Below, piece after piece: positions 11,435-22,088 of a stretch of 64,000 bases of DNA. A program made the position numbers and the translations under genes. Origin of the DNA: Lyophyllum atratum (taxonomy: Eukaryota > Basidiomycota > Agaricomycetes > Agaricales > Lyophyllaceae). Where the stretch lies: assembly GCA_014905825.1 (NCBI GenBank), contig JACGCN010000011.1:310001-374000 (forward strand), given 5' to 3'. The notes under the pieces were generated by a model, which was not told the origin of the DNA, searched no databases, and saw nothing but the letters and a program-made list of their open reading frames with translations. Each line of letters starts with the position of its first letter. Positions within the stretch are counted from its first letter, which is position 1.

Positions 11435-13680
11435 GACTGAAGGGACGCACAGGGTACGAGCAAGATCACAGTTAAGCCAGGCAAAACAGCCGCCGCTTGA
11501 GAAATCCAAACCGGTCGGCTTCATGTGCACGTGTCACTGCCGCATGCCGACGGCCGCCCCAGCCTCTCCGTCTGTCCAACAGCGGATGTTAGTACCACCT
11601 CCTTTTCTTTCTACGCTCCTTTCCCTGCTTACCAGCTGTGCCAGGTGGCTAGTCTTATTATTTTCCGCGGCTTAGTTACAGTGCGTTGATCCTTTTCTCG
11701 CCTGTTCACCTTTCTTCTTCCCTTCTTTCCATCTTTAGTCGAACTTTAGGGATTTTACATCCAGGTCTACCCTATCGCAACCTCGCGCGACCCAGTTCCC
11801 TGGTTCCCGGAGACTTCTACTCATGCGTGAGCTTTCCACAAGAGCCCGTGCAGACTTGGTGGCTCCTTTCTCCGATGTGCTCGTACTTGTTCCGAGCCCA
11901 AAATTAGCCCAGGATCTGTTTTATCGTGCTTAACGCCTGCCTATCCGATTGCGCCCATGCCAGAGCCACCTCGTTGGCATCATAGGTCGTGCTGCAACTT
12001 CTCAGCAGTTGGTGTGTGACACATACACCATCATCACCGGGGTCCAGTCTGCTGCCTTTATTGTAAAGCGCTAATTGCACCCACTTTAGAAAAAGGCCCC
12101 GCCCCTCTTCAACCTACCATTATTTGGGTGACAGTCTCATTATAGAGCACGCAGAATTCCGAAATCAATATCACAAAGCTGAGCGCTCATCGAAGCTATC
12201 ATTACTCGCTGACACTCCACCGATCTCTCCTTCTAGATACGGACAACCAAATCAGAGCTTCAATTGAGGGAGTTCTCCGTAGTTCTGCGTCCCGGCGACT
12301 CTCGAGGAACCTGATCCACTGACGATCGGAGGTCCTTCAGATGGTTTTACCCCCAAGCGACTCAATGTCCCGGCACAGTGGCGCACAGTCTACAGAGAGC
12401 ATTCCAGGTTGAGGCTAGCCGATGTTCTCCGATACGCGTTCCTTTTCGTGCGCTATGTTTCTGCGGTTCATGGCCGTCGGTTGAACTCTACGTGGTTTTC
12501 AATGTCTGGCAATACCAGTGGAGACGTGTTGGCGATGCATCGCCGCCATTCTTGAAGTTTTCCACCAATCATGGCCCACGATGTTATACCTGTCTCTCCT
12601 TTTGGAAGAATATCATCAAGCTCAAGCTCGAGTCGAGGTGATCTCCGCGACGGGACGGGACATGGCTCTCGAAGACTTCAACCCGGCCAGGGACCGACGG
12701 TCTTCATCAAACAGCTAGAACGTTATATCCCCGCGGGACCCCCTAGGCGCCGACATTGGCATACGATTCCCCGATTGCGTTCCCCACCGTTCTGTGCTTG
12801 TCATTGTTCTACATACTCACAGAAGTATCCGACTCGGAAATCATTTCCTCCGTGACTTTAGCTCAAAAATCCTGAGTATAGCCATTTGAAAAGTGTTTCC
12901 ACCTCGAAATCTGCAAGTCTATATCGCTGGACACCATCTTTAAGATGTGATATTCGAAGAGCTGCCAAGTGTTATTCGACGATGTTGCAGGTAGAAAGCC
13001 GATGCATCCAGACAAGTCATGATCCATTATTCATCATCCATGACGCTTCGTTCTTCATGCCGCCCGACGAAGCGCAGCAGACGGACCTGGACATATGGGC
13101 GCTTCAAACTTGTCCACGTTCTGGTGTGGCTTCTTGCTCGGCCTCTCCGCTGGTGATACTTTGCCTTGTCTAGTGTCCGTTTTACCGATGGCAAACATAA
13201 CGCTTGGATTTGGAATATAAGGGCCATGTTTCGACATACATCCGAGAACGACGCGTTCTTCTGCGTAGAAATCCAAAGAAGCCGTCGGCGTTTGCAGATA
13301 GCAATGGCAACCCAAGATTAGCGGTCAACCACCACCAGCACACTCAGGTGAACCTTCTCCACGCCTAAACCCCGAATTTAGAGGTACATCTAATCTGCAA
13401 CCACCCCGCTCAAGGAGATGGCAGAATCAACGGACAAGCATTATGGACACGCGCAGAGAACCCAACGTACTCGGATCTTTCTCCTGGGGTCAAACTGTGG
13501 ACATCCGAATCGGCGCCCGCGCCATCTATAAGAAAATGAAAAATGATTCTGCCCATCAAGGAGGCAGTGATTCCTGCGACAAAAGAGGAGCTGTAAGAGC
13601 CGTGGTGGGTCCTGTTGAAAGCGTATTGATAATGACTTCATGCCTCGTGCAGAATTCGAAGGCGGGCGGTGCAAAACCTA
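11435..13680. other. gene-poor stretch
   Basis: No supported gene. Pyrimidine-rich stretches at about 11600-11780 look like promoter or leader sequence, but no coding start follows. Several 60-95 codon open frames overlap near 12378-12855 and 13055-13315 in conflicting frames. None has a recognisable domain or intron structure. Fragments of old genes are possible. Confidence 0.4.
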
Positions 13681-13693
13681 AGTGGTGACCACC

Positions 13694-13782
13694 GCATAAG
13701 TCCGTCCAGGAATCGAACCTGGGGCTTGAAGCACGAGCACACCCCAAACCATGGCGCAGATACTGCTGTGCAACGCGGACCA
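13694..13782 (-). pseudogene. tRNA-like sequence, probable decayed tRNA
   Basis: On the minus strand a perfect T-arm is present: CCAGG, loop TTCGATT, CCTGG. It is followed by ACGGACT, which can pair at six of seven positions with GGTCCGC upstream. A D-stem (TGCA/TGCG) is also possible. The anticodon arm between them does not form a normal stem, so the gene is either decayed, carries an unusual intron, or is a chance match. Confidence 0.25.
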
Positions 13783-14176
13783 TAGGAGTCGAGGTCGATG
13801 AAAGGTAGTGGCGTGTAAAAAATGGACAGTCGGCCGGCGATGCAGAGTAATCACCATCCAGGAGGCCCAGGCGTCCACTAGGTCGGGCATAGCCCGAAGC
13901 CGCCATATTTAGCACGTTGATGACTGTTCGGCGAGGCTGACCGCCTTGGGTGGAGATACTCGTCATTGACAGTTATCTCTGTGCAACGTAAGCCAAGTGG
14001 TAAATGTATGTGCGTGGACGCCAATGCGTACAAAAACTACGGGAATACGAGCGGAGATTCGAGTCGTCCTCAGGCCTTAAAGCTGGGGAAGTGCGCGGAT
14101 CTGAGTACTGCTTTACCAACGAGGACTGAGAAGACTGGGGTTCATTGACAAACAAACAGTGGACACGGGGTACCAG

Positions 14177-14257
14177 GGTATGGCAACAGCGACTGCTCAG
14201 CTTCGCTTAACAGTGATTTGTAATCTGCCCTGAACCAAACAGTGCCAGGACCCCGAA
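14177..14257 (+). repeat. inverted repeat, left arm
   Basis: About 80 bp starting TATGGCAACAGCGACTGCTC and ending near CCAGGACCCCGAA. Its reverse complement occurs at 17105-17175. The left arm has an extra 9 bp (about 14215-14223) that the right arm lacks. The arms enclose 2.85 kb without an intact gene. Confidence 0.8.
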
Positions 14258-15540
14258 TGCATAGACCACCGTTCATCTGTTACGGTTACATACATACTCA
14301 TACGAGCCTTCATGAACGGTGTACGGTTAGGTTGGACCTTCTGAGCAACTTCCACCCCAGCTGTTTAGGGATTTGTCCAATAAAGGTCTTAGGGAATTTT
14401 CAGACATAGCGGGTCTACGTCGATGTATTGTGTATTGAGTGCATGACCTTGCTTGTCGAATCGCTAAACAGCAAGTCCGAGTTTTTGTCCTATATTTCTT
14501 CTTTGTAAAAGCAGCAGTGTCTAGAGACGTTTAGGTTGGAAATCAATCTGGCACTTATAGTATCATAGGCACAGTTGAAACTCTATTGTTAGTTATACTC
14601 ATGTTACGCGGACGCCAACCAGACGCTTTTCCAGGGATTCAAACGTATAACTGACATGTAATCCCTCTTTTTCTGCCACACTGCCCGAATATATATATCT
14701 CTGCTTATAATACGGCATATATAGTCACAACCTTTAGAATATAATCAGTTATCCTTTCTAAATGCACATCCAACGACAATCAAGAATCTATGGTGTGACA
14801 TACAACTAAAATTCTTCACTAGAGGTTATTTTGTGGCACTCCTCTTGCACCTCCATGGCGCCTGCCAGAAGGCGAAGCAATCTGTCCCAGGCCTGGCATC
14901 AAGTGCTACACGGACGGATGGTCATTTTCATTTTGTACGGTCAGAACACGGATCGCCCCCTCGGGGAACATATAAACCCGATTATACAAAGCAGCAAGCT
15001 GCGTATTTCAATTCTAAGCTTACCGGGGGACACTCACCTAGCGACACTCCTCGCTAACCCTCGCCCCGGCCCCCATCCCACTAAGCGGCTTTTACATGTT
15101 GGCTGAGTGATACCAAGGACACATGCAAGGCCATAGACCTTGGACACACGAGCACTTGGGCGAGATGGGGAGATACGCAGCACGGCCCGGCATCGAATAC
15201 AGTGTGGGGCTATGTAGGCGTGAGTAGCGGTAGCAATAATCGGAGAGGTCGTGCATCTTGTGCATTCGGTCCACATCTTACGAGTTCAAGGAGGTTTCGC
15301 GTCTTTCGAATATTCAATTCATCTGATGAGAGACAGGTTGAGTCGACTGTCCATGCGTTGGGAATGACAACGTCGACGGACTGAGTGATATAAAAACCTT
15401 GATCAGATGCAGTCAACGGATTTAGGATCTGGAAAAATCTGTTCTTACCTGGCTGTACAGAGCTCCGTCATGGCCCATGCTCGGTTGTGCAGCATCACCC
15501 AAAACAAATACCAGTTTCTCAGGTCCTTTTCAAAGATTCG
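14258..15540. other. gene-poor stretch inside the inverted repeat
   Basis: AT-rich at the left (about 14400-14830), then mixed. Just downstream of the H3 relic on the minus strand (about 15451-15532), the reading KLVFVLGDAAQPSMG ends at a GTAAG donor-like site and resembles part of an enzyme exon, but no family can be assigned. No intact gene was found. Confidence 0.35.
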
Positions 15541-15541
15541 A

Positions 15542-15785
15542 GCAGGGCAACCGTTCCGGGCCTGAAGCGATGGGGCTTCTTAACACCACCGGCGGCGGCC
15601 TAAGACGCGACCTCCATGAGAACCAAGTCGGAAAAGACAAGGCGGGGTGAGATACTCATGGCGGTGTGACGTGCCGATGATTTGGCAGGGAGTTGCTGAC
15701 GGGGGGCTTTGCCAGTAGACGATGGCTTGAGCGAGGATCGGAACGAAGTCTATCAAGAGTACATACCACCAGTAGACTTGCGGTC
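15542..15785 (-). pseudogene. histone H3 pseudogene, N-terminal half
   Basis: Three blocks match the exons of a basidiomycete H3 gene on the minus strand: RKSTGG (15785-15767), KAPRQQLPAKSSAR-TA (15712-15660) and AAAGGVKKPHRFRPGTVAL (15599-15542). They are spaced by 54-60 bp that look like introns. The first intron keeps a GTATGT donor, but its acceptor reads CTG in place of CAG. The second donor reads ATGAGT in place of GTGAGT. After VAL the frame leaves the H3 sequence (REIRRYQ is absent). The start region is not recognisable. With two broken splice sites and no histone fold, it cannot make H3. Confidence 0.8.
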
Positions 15786-17104
15786 AACATTGTCAAGCCC
15801 GCAATGTATTTCTCGATCACCTCTTCAAGCATTGTGGTCAGAGAGGAGCGACACCGCATGGGACGTCCCGCAGAGCCATACGATATGCACGGCGAGCTCT
15901 ATGATAACCGTGTAGAAATAATCAAATTCTTAGTCACATTGTGTACGGCCCCTTTCCATCGCCGCATCGCCCGACGAACAAAGGATTTGGATGATGCGAT
16001 TGCGTGAGAATATCGCGCACTCAAGCTTCAAAGAAGCAGTGAGCAATGACCGAGAGAAATCAGGAAGGAAAGGTACCCGTCGACTGTCGAAACCTTGCTC
16101 AAATGAATCAAACGAGCGGGCAATTTGGAGTTCAATTCAACGGCTTGCTTGAGGATCCAGGCCTCGAGGGTCTGATGTCGATCGGCCTCTTACAGCAAGT
16201 CGTGGCAGCGCAGTGCTAGATGACGGGCGGAGGGCCGGAATAGCTACTAACGCACGAGCGTCATGAGCTCGGGGGCTTTGATCGCGTATGTCGGAAGCAA
16301 GTCCTCGACGTAGGGTGCTAAGGCCGTGCCGGCTCTCGTGCGTACGAGAGGCAGATTGTGTGTACCCGAAAAAGTCATCGAGCGAGCTGCGCTCGGGCAC
16401 CAGGGTGGGTGGGGTGCGCGATGTGCAGGTGAGCACCGGAGTAGGTGCTAGATGCCTTCGTGCCTGTGACGGCTTGGCTCTGAGAGCCGTCGTTGGGAGT
16501 TAGAGCAGGCTTGTGCAGTGGAAAGCGCTGTGCTCGTGTGGCGACGTAATGGGGGATGCGGCTTCGCATGGAGAATGGGGTCGTGTGCACGCTCTCCGCT
16601 GCTGCGAGGCAGAGGAGTCGGGATGGCTCTGAGTAGGGTACATGAGGTCAGTAGTCATAGAGAGGTAGCCGGACTCACCTAAATGGCTCTCGCCCACCTG
16701 GCGTCTGCCCTGCTCTTTCTTCCTTCTGCCTTGCTCCCTTGAGAGTCGCTTGAGCCACTGCATGCTTCTCCCTGCCAAATCTGCAGGAAATGGCACGAAG
16801 GGTTGCCATTAATCTTCCCCCGCCATTTCATAATCCTTCTACGGTGGAGGAGGGTGCTGTGCGTGTCCTCAGGGCTAGGAACGGCAAAATAGCATGATAT
16901 ACCTGTAAAATTGAATTCAACAACTTTAGCAACGTAAGGACACCAAACCCAGTAAGATAACATGGAATATACATACTGTAAGACGTTTCACAGCTGCCAT
17001 GCCGCCCAGCGTGACGTGGTGGTAGCGAGAGTCGACGACGAACGATGTTGAACATGAAAAGTTGACTAGCAAATCACTGATTAGATATGACGTTAATCGA
17101 TACG
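15786..17104. other. gene-poor stretch inside the inverted repeat
   Basis: Open frames of up to about 105 codons exist on both strands (15693-16007 +, 16137-16436 -, 16500-16796 -) but overlap each other and show no domain. Nothing here can be called a gene. Confidence 0.4.
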
Positions 17105-17175
17105 TTCGGGGTCCTGGCCTTGTTTGGTTCAGGGCAGATTACAAATCGAAGCTGAGCAGTCGCTGTTGCCATACC
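17105..17175 (-). repeat. inverted repeat, right arm
   Basis: Reverse complement of the left arm at 14177-14257, with a 9 bp deletion and a few substitutions. The outer flanks of the two arms share no clear target-site duplication. Confidence 0.8.
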
Positions 17176-17299
17176 AGGGGACAAGAAGAATGACTACGAC
17201 GCCCGAGGAAAGAATCATATGTAGAGGTATGGAGGATGAGATGCTGCCGTAATGCCGGTCCCGAAGATAAGAGAACGGATGTGGGAGATAGAAAAACTT

Positions 17300-18000
17300 C
17301 ACCAAGGTCGACCTATAATCATAACTCGCCTAAGAATCGAATCCACAGCAAGACCGTATATGCCAGGCAGGAAGTGACGTCACACTGACCCATCAGCAAG
17401 TGCTTGGAAGGCGGGGCCGTTTCGCAGATCATCGATGGGTGTAGATGCAGGGCGCGAGCTCTTGGTTCGATGATGGAAGGACAGAGAGGAAGCGAGATGT
17501 TTTCGCTCTCAGGGCCAGACCTGTGCATGGTATGCGGTGGATAGCTCGCATGGGGTAGCAGGTGCGCAAGGATTGCCGTTAGGGAGCCGAATGGCAAAAA
17601 GACTCCGACTCCGTGGCAATCCTTTGGCGTCCTGTCCTCCAGTCCCGCACGACGACTTCAGACGCGAATACGGAAAGCTGTTCCGCAGGCAAGGTGTTGA
17701 GATTCCCTTGCATTTCAGGGAGCGGTCGACCTGGTACTCCTGTCATAAGAAACAGGGCGCCTCGCTTCCGGTCCGGGACGACATCGAGGATAGCTGGGAC
17801 GGGGATGGTGGTATGCGTGGACACGTATTCAGTGCGAGTGCTTCGCCAATGTTGCCGAAATTGGCATAGAGGCTAAAAGGGAGGCGAGAAACGCGAGGAA
17901 ATCCGATCTCGGCGCCGACGCGTGTCATAAGTCGATAGACATAAGATCTAAGCGCCAGAGGCATGCGAAGCCACAAGGCCCAGAAAAAACCGGACACAGT
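17300..18000 (-). pseudogene. APH/choline-kinase-like phosphotransferase pseudogene
   Basis: On the minus strand the frame MPLALRSYVYRLM, then RLPFSLYANFGN-GEALAL, then, after a one-base slip near 17832, EYVSTHTTIPVPAILDVV and GALFLMTGVPGRPL, matches the N-lobe of the fungal APH-type kinases. In these proteins a residue run of this kind precedes the catalytic loop. The slip looks like loss of one G in CTGGAATAC. Downstream the frame is broken several times, and no HGD-L-N catalytic block is readable. I call it a pseudogene of a family that is abundant in Agaricomycetes. Confidence 0.6.
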
Positions 18001-18051
18001 AGGTTGTCTGCCCGGAGGTTCAGACAGTTTGTCGCACAGAAAATTACACAA

Positions 18052-18437
18052 TCCCCAACCTCCGATAGACGAACTTGCTGTAATGGATGTCTTCCAAGGT
18101 CTAGCGTAAAGTCAATGTTAAGCGTAACACTCCTTCTGGTTTGTGCAGTATACTAATGTTGGCAAGTGTTACTCTTTCGTCAGAAGCAGGGACTATAGAC
18201 TAGTGTTCTGCCCAGTGGCAAGGTTCGTCTTGAGAAAGGCCGACGGATGCTTGCAACGAGATGTTCAATGAATACTTAAAGTTACGGGCTAGGGCAGTCG
18301 AACATTTGAAATTGGGGGACGCGTCGCGACGCGACGACGCACGTGTGACGTTCAGCCGGAAACAGCCGGTTAAACTGGGCAGTTTTCCAATAGTCTCGTG
18401 ACAGCCCCAGTGGATGGCGTGCGACCCAAACCTTAAT
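18052..18437. other. intergenic, upstream of eL34
   Basis: No gene seen. The stretch ends at the conserved ribosomal-protein leader. Confidence 0.5.
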
Positions 18438-18538
18438 TTGTTTACACGACAGATCTAGCCAAACAAAGTGGGACCATCAATTTACGACCTTCGCTCACCG
18501 ACCTCGACATCTTCAAGACATGGTACGTCGCCCTGCTC
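18438..18538 (+). promoter_or_regulatory. ribosomal-protein promoter/leader block shared with eL31
   Basis: About 100 bp covering the proximal promoter or 5' leader, the ATG and the start of intron 1 of eL34. It is close to 90% identical by eye to 30947-30848 (minus strand) at the eL31 gene. The last 60 bases (from TCAATTTACGACC through the ATG to GTACGTCGCCCTGCTC) are almost identical. The two coding regions behind it are unrelated. Confidence 0.8.
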
Positions 18539-19033
18539 GTTGCCGTTGCCAGTGTCCAGACCTCTGAACTACCCATCCTTAGGCCCAACGCGTCACTCTC
18601 CGCAAGCGCCAGCCGTACAACACTACCTCCAACCGTAGACGGGTGGTCAAAACCCCCGGCGGCAAATTGGTGTACCACCACATCTCGAAGCCCGCTACCT
18701 CACCGAAATGTGGTGACTGCGGAATTGGTCTCCCTGGCGTGCGTTTGCTTCAGACACCCTTGCTAGATATCCTGACGAAACGCTGTTGGTACAGATTCCT
18801 GCGCTCCGCCCCCGCAAGTACGCCACCATTTCGAAAACCCAAAAGACTGTGCGTCGTGCATACGGTGGTTCGAGGTGTGGAGACTGCGTGAAGGCCCGGT
18901 GCGTCCTCTTGCCTCTTCATTCTGTGCTCACCTCTGACCCACGTGTAAACTCAGCATTCTCCGGGCATTCTTGGTTGAGGAGGCCAAGATCGTCAAGAAG
19001 GTGATCAAGTCGCAGTCCGCCACGCGGAAGTAG
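18520..19033 (+). CDS. RPL34: 60S ribosomal protein eL34
   Basis: Exons 18520-18522 (ATG alone), 18583-18738, 18795-18898 and 18955-19033, giving 113 aa, the normal length. The sequence AQRVTLRKRQPYNTTSNRRR, GGKLVYHHISKPATSPKCGD, KTVRRAYGGSRCGDCVKARI and FLVEEAKIVKKVI is typical eL34, including the two CxxC-type zinc-binding pairs (CGDC twice). It is a structural component of the large ribosomal subunit. The first exon holds only the start codon, a pattern shared with the eL31 gene in this window. Confidence 0.97.
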
Positions 19034-19453
19034 AGGGGTCTACTCATATCATTGCTCTCCACGTTATGCCTACATGTACCATCCACTGCCGCTAAAATAG
19101 GGACCGAGGAGGTCAATATGAACATCTTACCCCGACGTTATCATAGACTCTGAATGGAACGGTGAAAGCAAGATCGTCAAAGGTATCAATCGCAGACGGC
19201 CGCGTCACCGGCGACTCCCCTCAACGGCCCAGATAAACTGCAGCACTCAAGACTCGTGATCCTCAATCCAGGCCTCTACCCCGACACCAGTTCTCAGGCA
19301 CATCTTGCTTCGGACAAAGCTCGTGTTGACTTGACTTGTTTGTGAGTAATAATAGATGATGGACAAGTGTCAGTCGGTGCCGTTCTTGGACTTGACATGT
19401 GTGTTTACCTCATCACCTCGCACACACACCCCGAGCGTCTAGAGGAATAACCC
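19034..19453. other. intergenic, no gene seen
   Basis: 3' region of eL34 and upstream region of the first GTPase gene. No further coding signal was found. Confidence 0.5.
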
Positions 19454-20470
19454 ATGTCCAAAGACAGACGGAAGCTAGTTCTCGTCGGAGACGATGGCTC
19501 TGGCAAGGTCGGTAATACTAATTTGCCATTTCCTTCCTCGTCATATTGCTTGTCGTGTACACTGGATATGCTGCCAGGCTGTATCGAGGACTCTCACACA
19601 TACCTTCTTCCTCACGAGAGGGATTACTGACGATGCATTTGCCCAGTCAAGTTTATTGGCCGTCTTTTCGGGAGGAACGTTCCCAGCAACACCCATGGTC
19701 AGCTCCCCAAAACCCTTCTCCTCCTTACCACTCTTATCTCCCCTTTGCATCCTACAGCACCCTGCATGGTGGACCACTATTCATGTCGACGTCCAGATCG
19801 ACGACCGGGAAGTAGAGTTATGTCCATATGATACGTCATCCTTCGAGCACATGGACAGGCTTCGTCCTATGTGGTACCCAGAATCCGATGCCATTATCAT
19901 CTGCTTTGGGTTGGACTCTGTCGATTCACTGGATAATGTAAAGACGAAGGTCCGTCGCGGAGGTCGCCTTCGAGTCGTTTGGATCGTTACGCTGACGGGT
20001 GCTTGCTGTGCAGTGGGCCCCGGAGGTGTTGCGCTTCTGTCCGGATGTGCCATTTGTCCTTGTCGGATGCAAGGATCACCTTAGAGGAACGAGCCAGCGA
20101 TGCATCACTCGAGAAGAGGTGTGCTTAATCTTTCCTTACACTTGCCGACCCTCCTTTTGTCTGCTTTGCGCTACTACGTTCCTGTCGCTCTTATTTATAA
20201 GTTTCGACGGGTTCCACACCTAGCCCTTCTTGACTTCTTGACGATAATCAACCAGATTCTGAGCTGAAGCTCCCTTCCGAACTGTAGCACTGACCCTTTC
20301 GTTTCCAGGGCATGGCCGTCGCGCAGAAAATTGGCGCAAAATATTATCTCGAATGCTCCGCCAAGTCAGGCCATGGTGTACACGACGTTTTTCTATATGC
20401 AGGATCAGCAGCATTGGACTCGCGGAGGAAGACTGGTTGGCTCTGCGGGCTTTCCTATGTCGTGGTTTAG
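19454..20470 (+). CDS. divergent Rho-like small GTPase (copy A)
   Basis: Exons 19454-19507, 19647-19697, 19758-19949, 20014-20118 and 20309-20470, 187 aa. The P-loop is GDDGSGKSS, switch and core read DRLRPMWYPESDAIIICF and DSLDNVKTKWAPEVLRFCP (Rho-type), and G5 is ECSAK. The G3 box is DTSSFEH in place of DTAGQED, so the catalytic Gln is absent. The G4 block reads GCKDHL, which loses the usual Asp of xKxD. The effector-loop threonine region (PTVFENY) is not preserved, and there is no CaaX box. Nucleotide hydrolysis is probably impaired (inference). Exon borders match those of the neighbouring copy B, so the two are tandem duplicates. Confidence 0.8.
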
Positions 20471-20937
20471 GTCGTCTGGAATGATTGGTCTTCGGGAATA
20501 AAACCTGCATGTGGTCGTAATGTATAACATACCAGGCATTGATGTGTGAGTTGACGGCGATGCGGGCGGGGTTGGTATCGCGGGCTTGAAGGTGTAGGTG
20601 ATGGATTCGGAAAAGCCTACTGACCAAGTCGGACCAGACGCTGCGACATGCAAACTCAGGTTCTAATTTTCTTATATAAACAGATCGACTATCATCTGTT
20701 ATAAGGTCTGCTACTGGAGACTACTAATTTTAGCTCACCCCCTACCAAATTACGCGTTGATCTGCACATAAGGTACTCACCTTTACATGACGCCAGAGTA
20801 ACCTAGATACATCTGGTTTACATACTGCCAGACCTGAGTTAACACCGGTTCAGTCATCCGTCACTCAGTCTCATACACTGGCACTGCCTCCGACGTCTCC
20901 TTACCGCGTGATTGGCTGCGCGCTCGGCTCTCCCCAC
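20471..20937. other. intergenic between GTPase copies
   Basis: No gene seen; 467 bp separate the stop of copy A from the start of copy B. Confidence 0.5.
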
Positions 20938-21980
20938 ATGAAGAACAACGATGTCGAAATCAGATGGAAGCTTGTCCTCGTCGGAGACGTGGCCTGCGGC
21001 AAGGTTAGCGAATTTACCATCGACTCATGGTATCAGGCGTATGGCGGTGGCACTTGGGCGAAGTTGAGACTGCACAATGGTGTACGAGCACGTCCGTCCT
21101 CGGGGACGGTCGTCATTGGTCTGCCAGTCAGACCATGTCTTGCTGCCGGTGTACGGGACGATATAGTGCTGACGATAGGCCTCTGCTACCGTGACAGACT
21201 TCGCTGATTACAGCCTGCTCAGGAGGCGAATTCTCAACGGTCAGCCTCCCCTCTCCCCTCCCCCTCCTCTGCGCCTTGCCTCTTCCGATTCGCTCATATC
21301 TCACACAAGCACGCTACTACAGGGGTTCATACATCACATGAACGTTATTCTCGACATCGAAGTCGACGGGCAGCAGGTGGGATTGGCTCCATGGGACGTA
21401 CCAGGCTATGAAGATCCCGATCTATCCAGACTCCGTCCGCTCTATTACACAGGCGCGAATGCCATTTTCATTTGTTTCGCGATAAATTCGCCTGGTTCAT
21501 TGGGTAATGTGGTGGAGAAGGTTCGTCGCGCCACTACATATCTCGTGGGATCTCGTGGGCCTCTGGGCTGCACTCCTGACATGGGGGTTTTCAGTGGACG
21601 CCTGAGGTTCTGCACTTCAAAGCGGGTGCGCCGCTCGTTCTTGTCGGGTGCAAGAGCGATACACGGGGGACGTCTGGCCACAGATGTGTCACGCGGGAAG
21701 AGGTGGGTTTTGCCCTCCCCGAGTCTAACTTCCGCTGCTTTTTTTTTCCTTCGGGTATCCGATGTTTCTCGTATGAGCTCATCGAAGACGATCTACATAT
21801 CTCCAGGGCATGGCCGTCGCGCAGAAAATCGGCGCACGACAATACCTCGAGTGCTCCGCCAAGACGGGCGATGGTGTACAGGAGGTCTTCAGATACGCGT
21901 ACGTCACTTGCGCGAAGCTAGGCTCGGGTACATCCATGAGCAGCCTGAGCAGCAAGCTCTCCTTCTGCATGGTATCTTAG
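20938..21980 (+). CDS. divergent Rho-like small GTPase (copy B)
   Basis: Exons 20938-21003, 21198-21239, 21323-21520, 21595-21702 and 21807-21980, 195 aa. P-loop GDVACGKTS, core LSRLRPLYYTGANAIFICF, G4 GCKSD (Asp kept), G5 ECSAK. G3 reads DVPGYED, so the TAGQ of normal Rho proteins is altered and Gln is replaced by Tyr. The C-terminus ends in CMVS, a plausible prenylation (CaaX) site that copy A lacks. Membrane attachment with altered hydrolysis is the likely consequence (inference). Start of the last exon (GMAVAQKIGA) is almost identical to that of copy A. Confidence 0.8.
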
Positions 21981-22088
21981 GCATCCTCCAGCGGTCCCAG
22001 CGGTCTCAACCCAGTTATTCCTAATTACATCCATCCATGTACGAAATACAATACATACCCCATACCTAATCATACACGCGTATCTTCC

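Noticed and set aside
11965..12070. Frame with a VCDTYTIITGVQSAAF stretch resembling RTA1-like proteins
   Set aside because: Too short and without helices or splice partners; similarity is not convincing.
15092..15276. Zinc-finger-like CTRC...CIRC on the minus strand
   Set aside because: Only two CxxC pairs in a short frame with no supporting gene structure.
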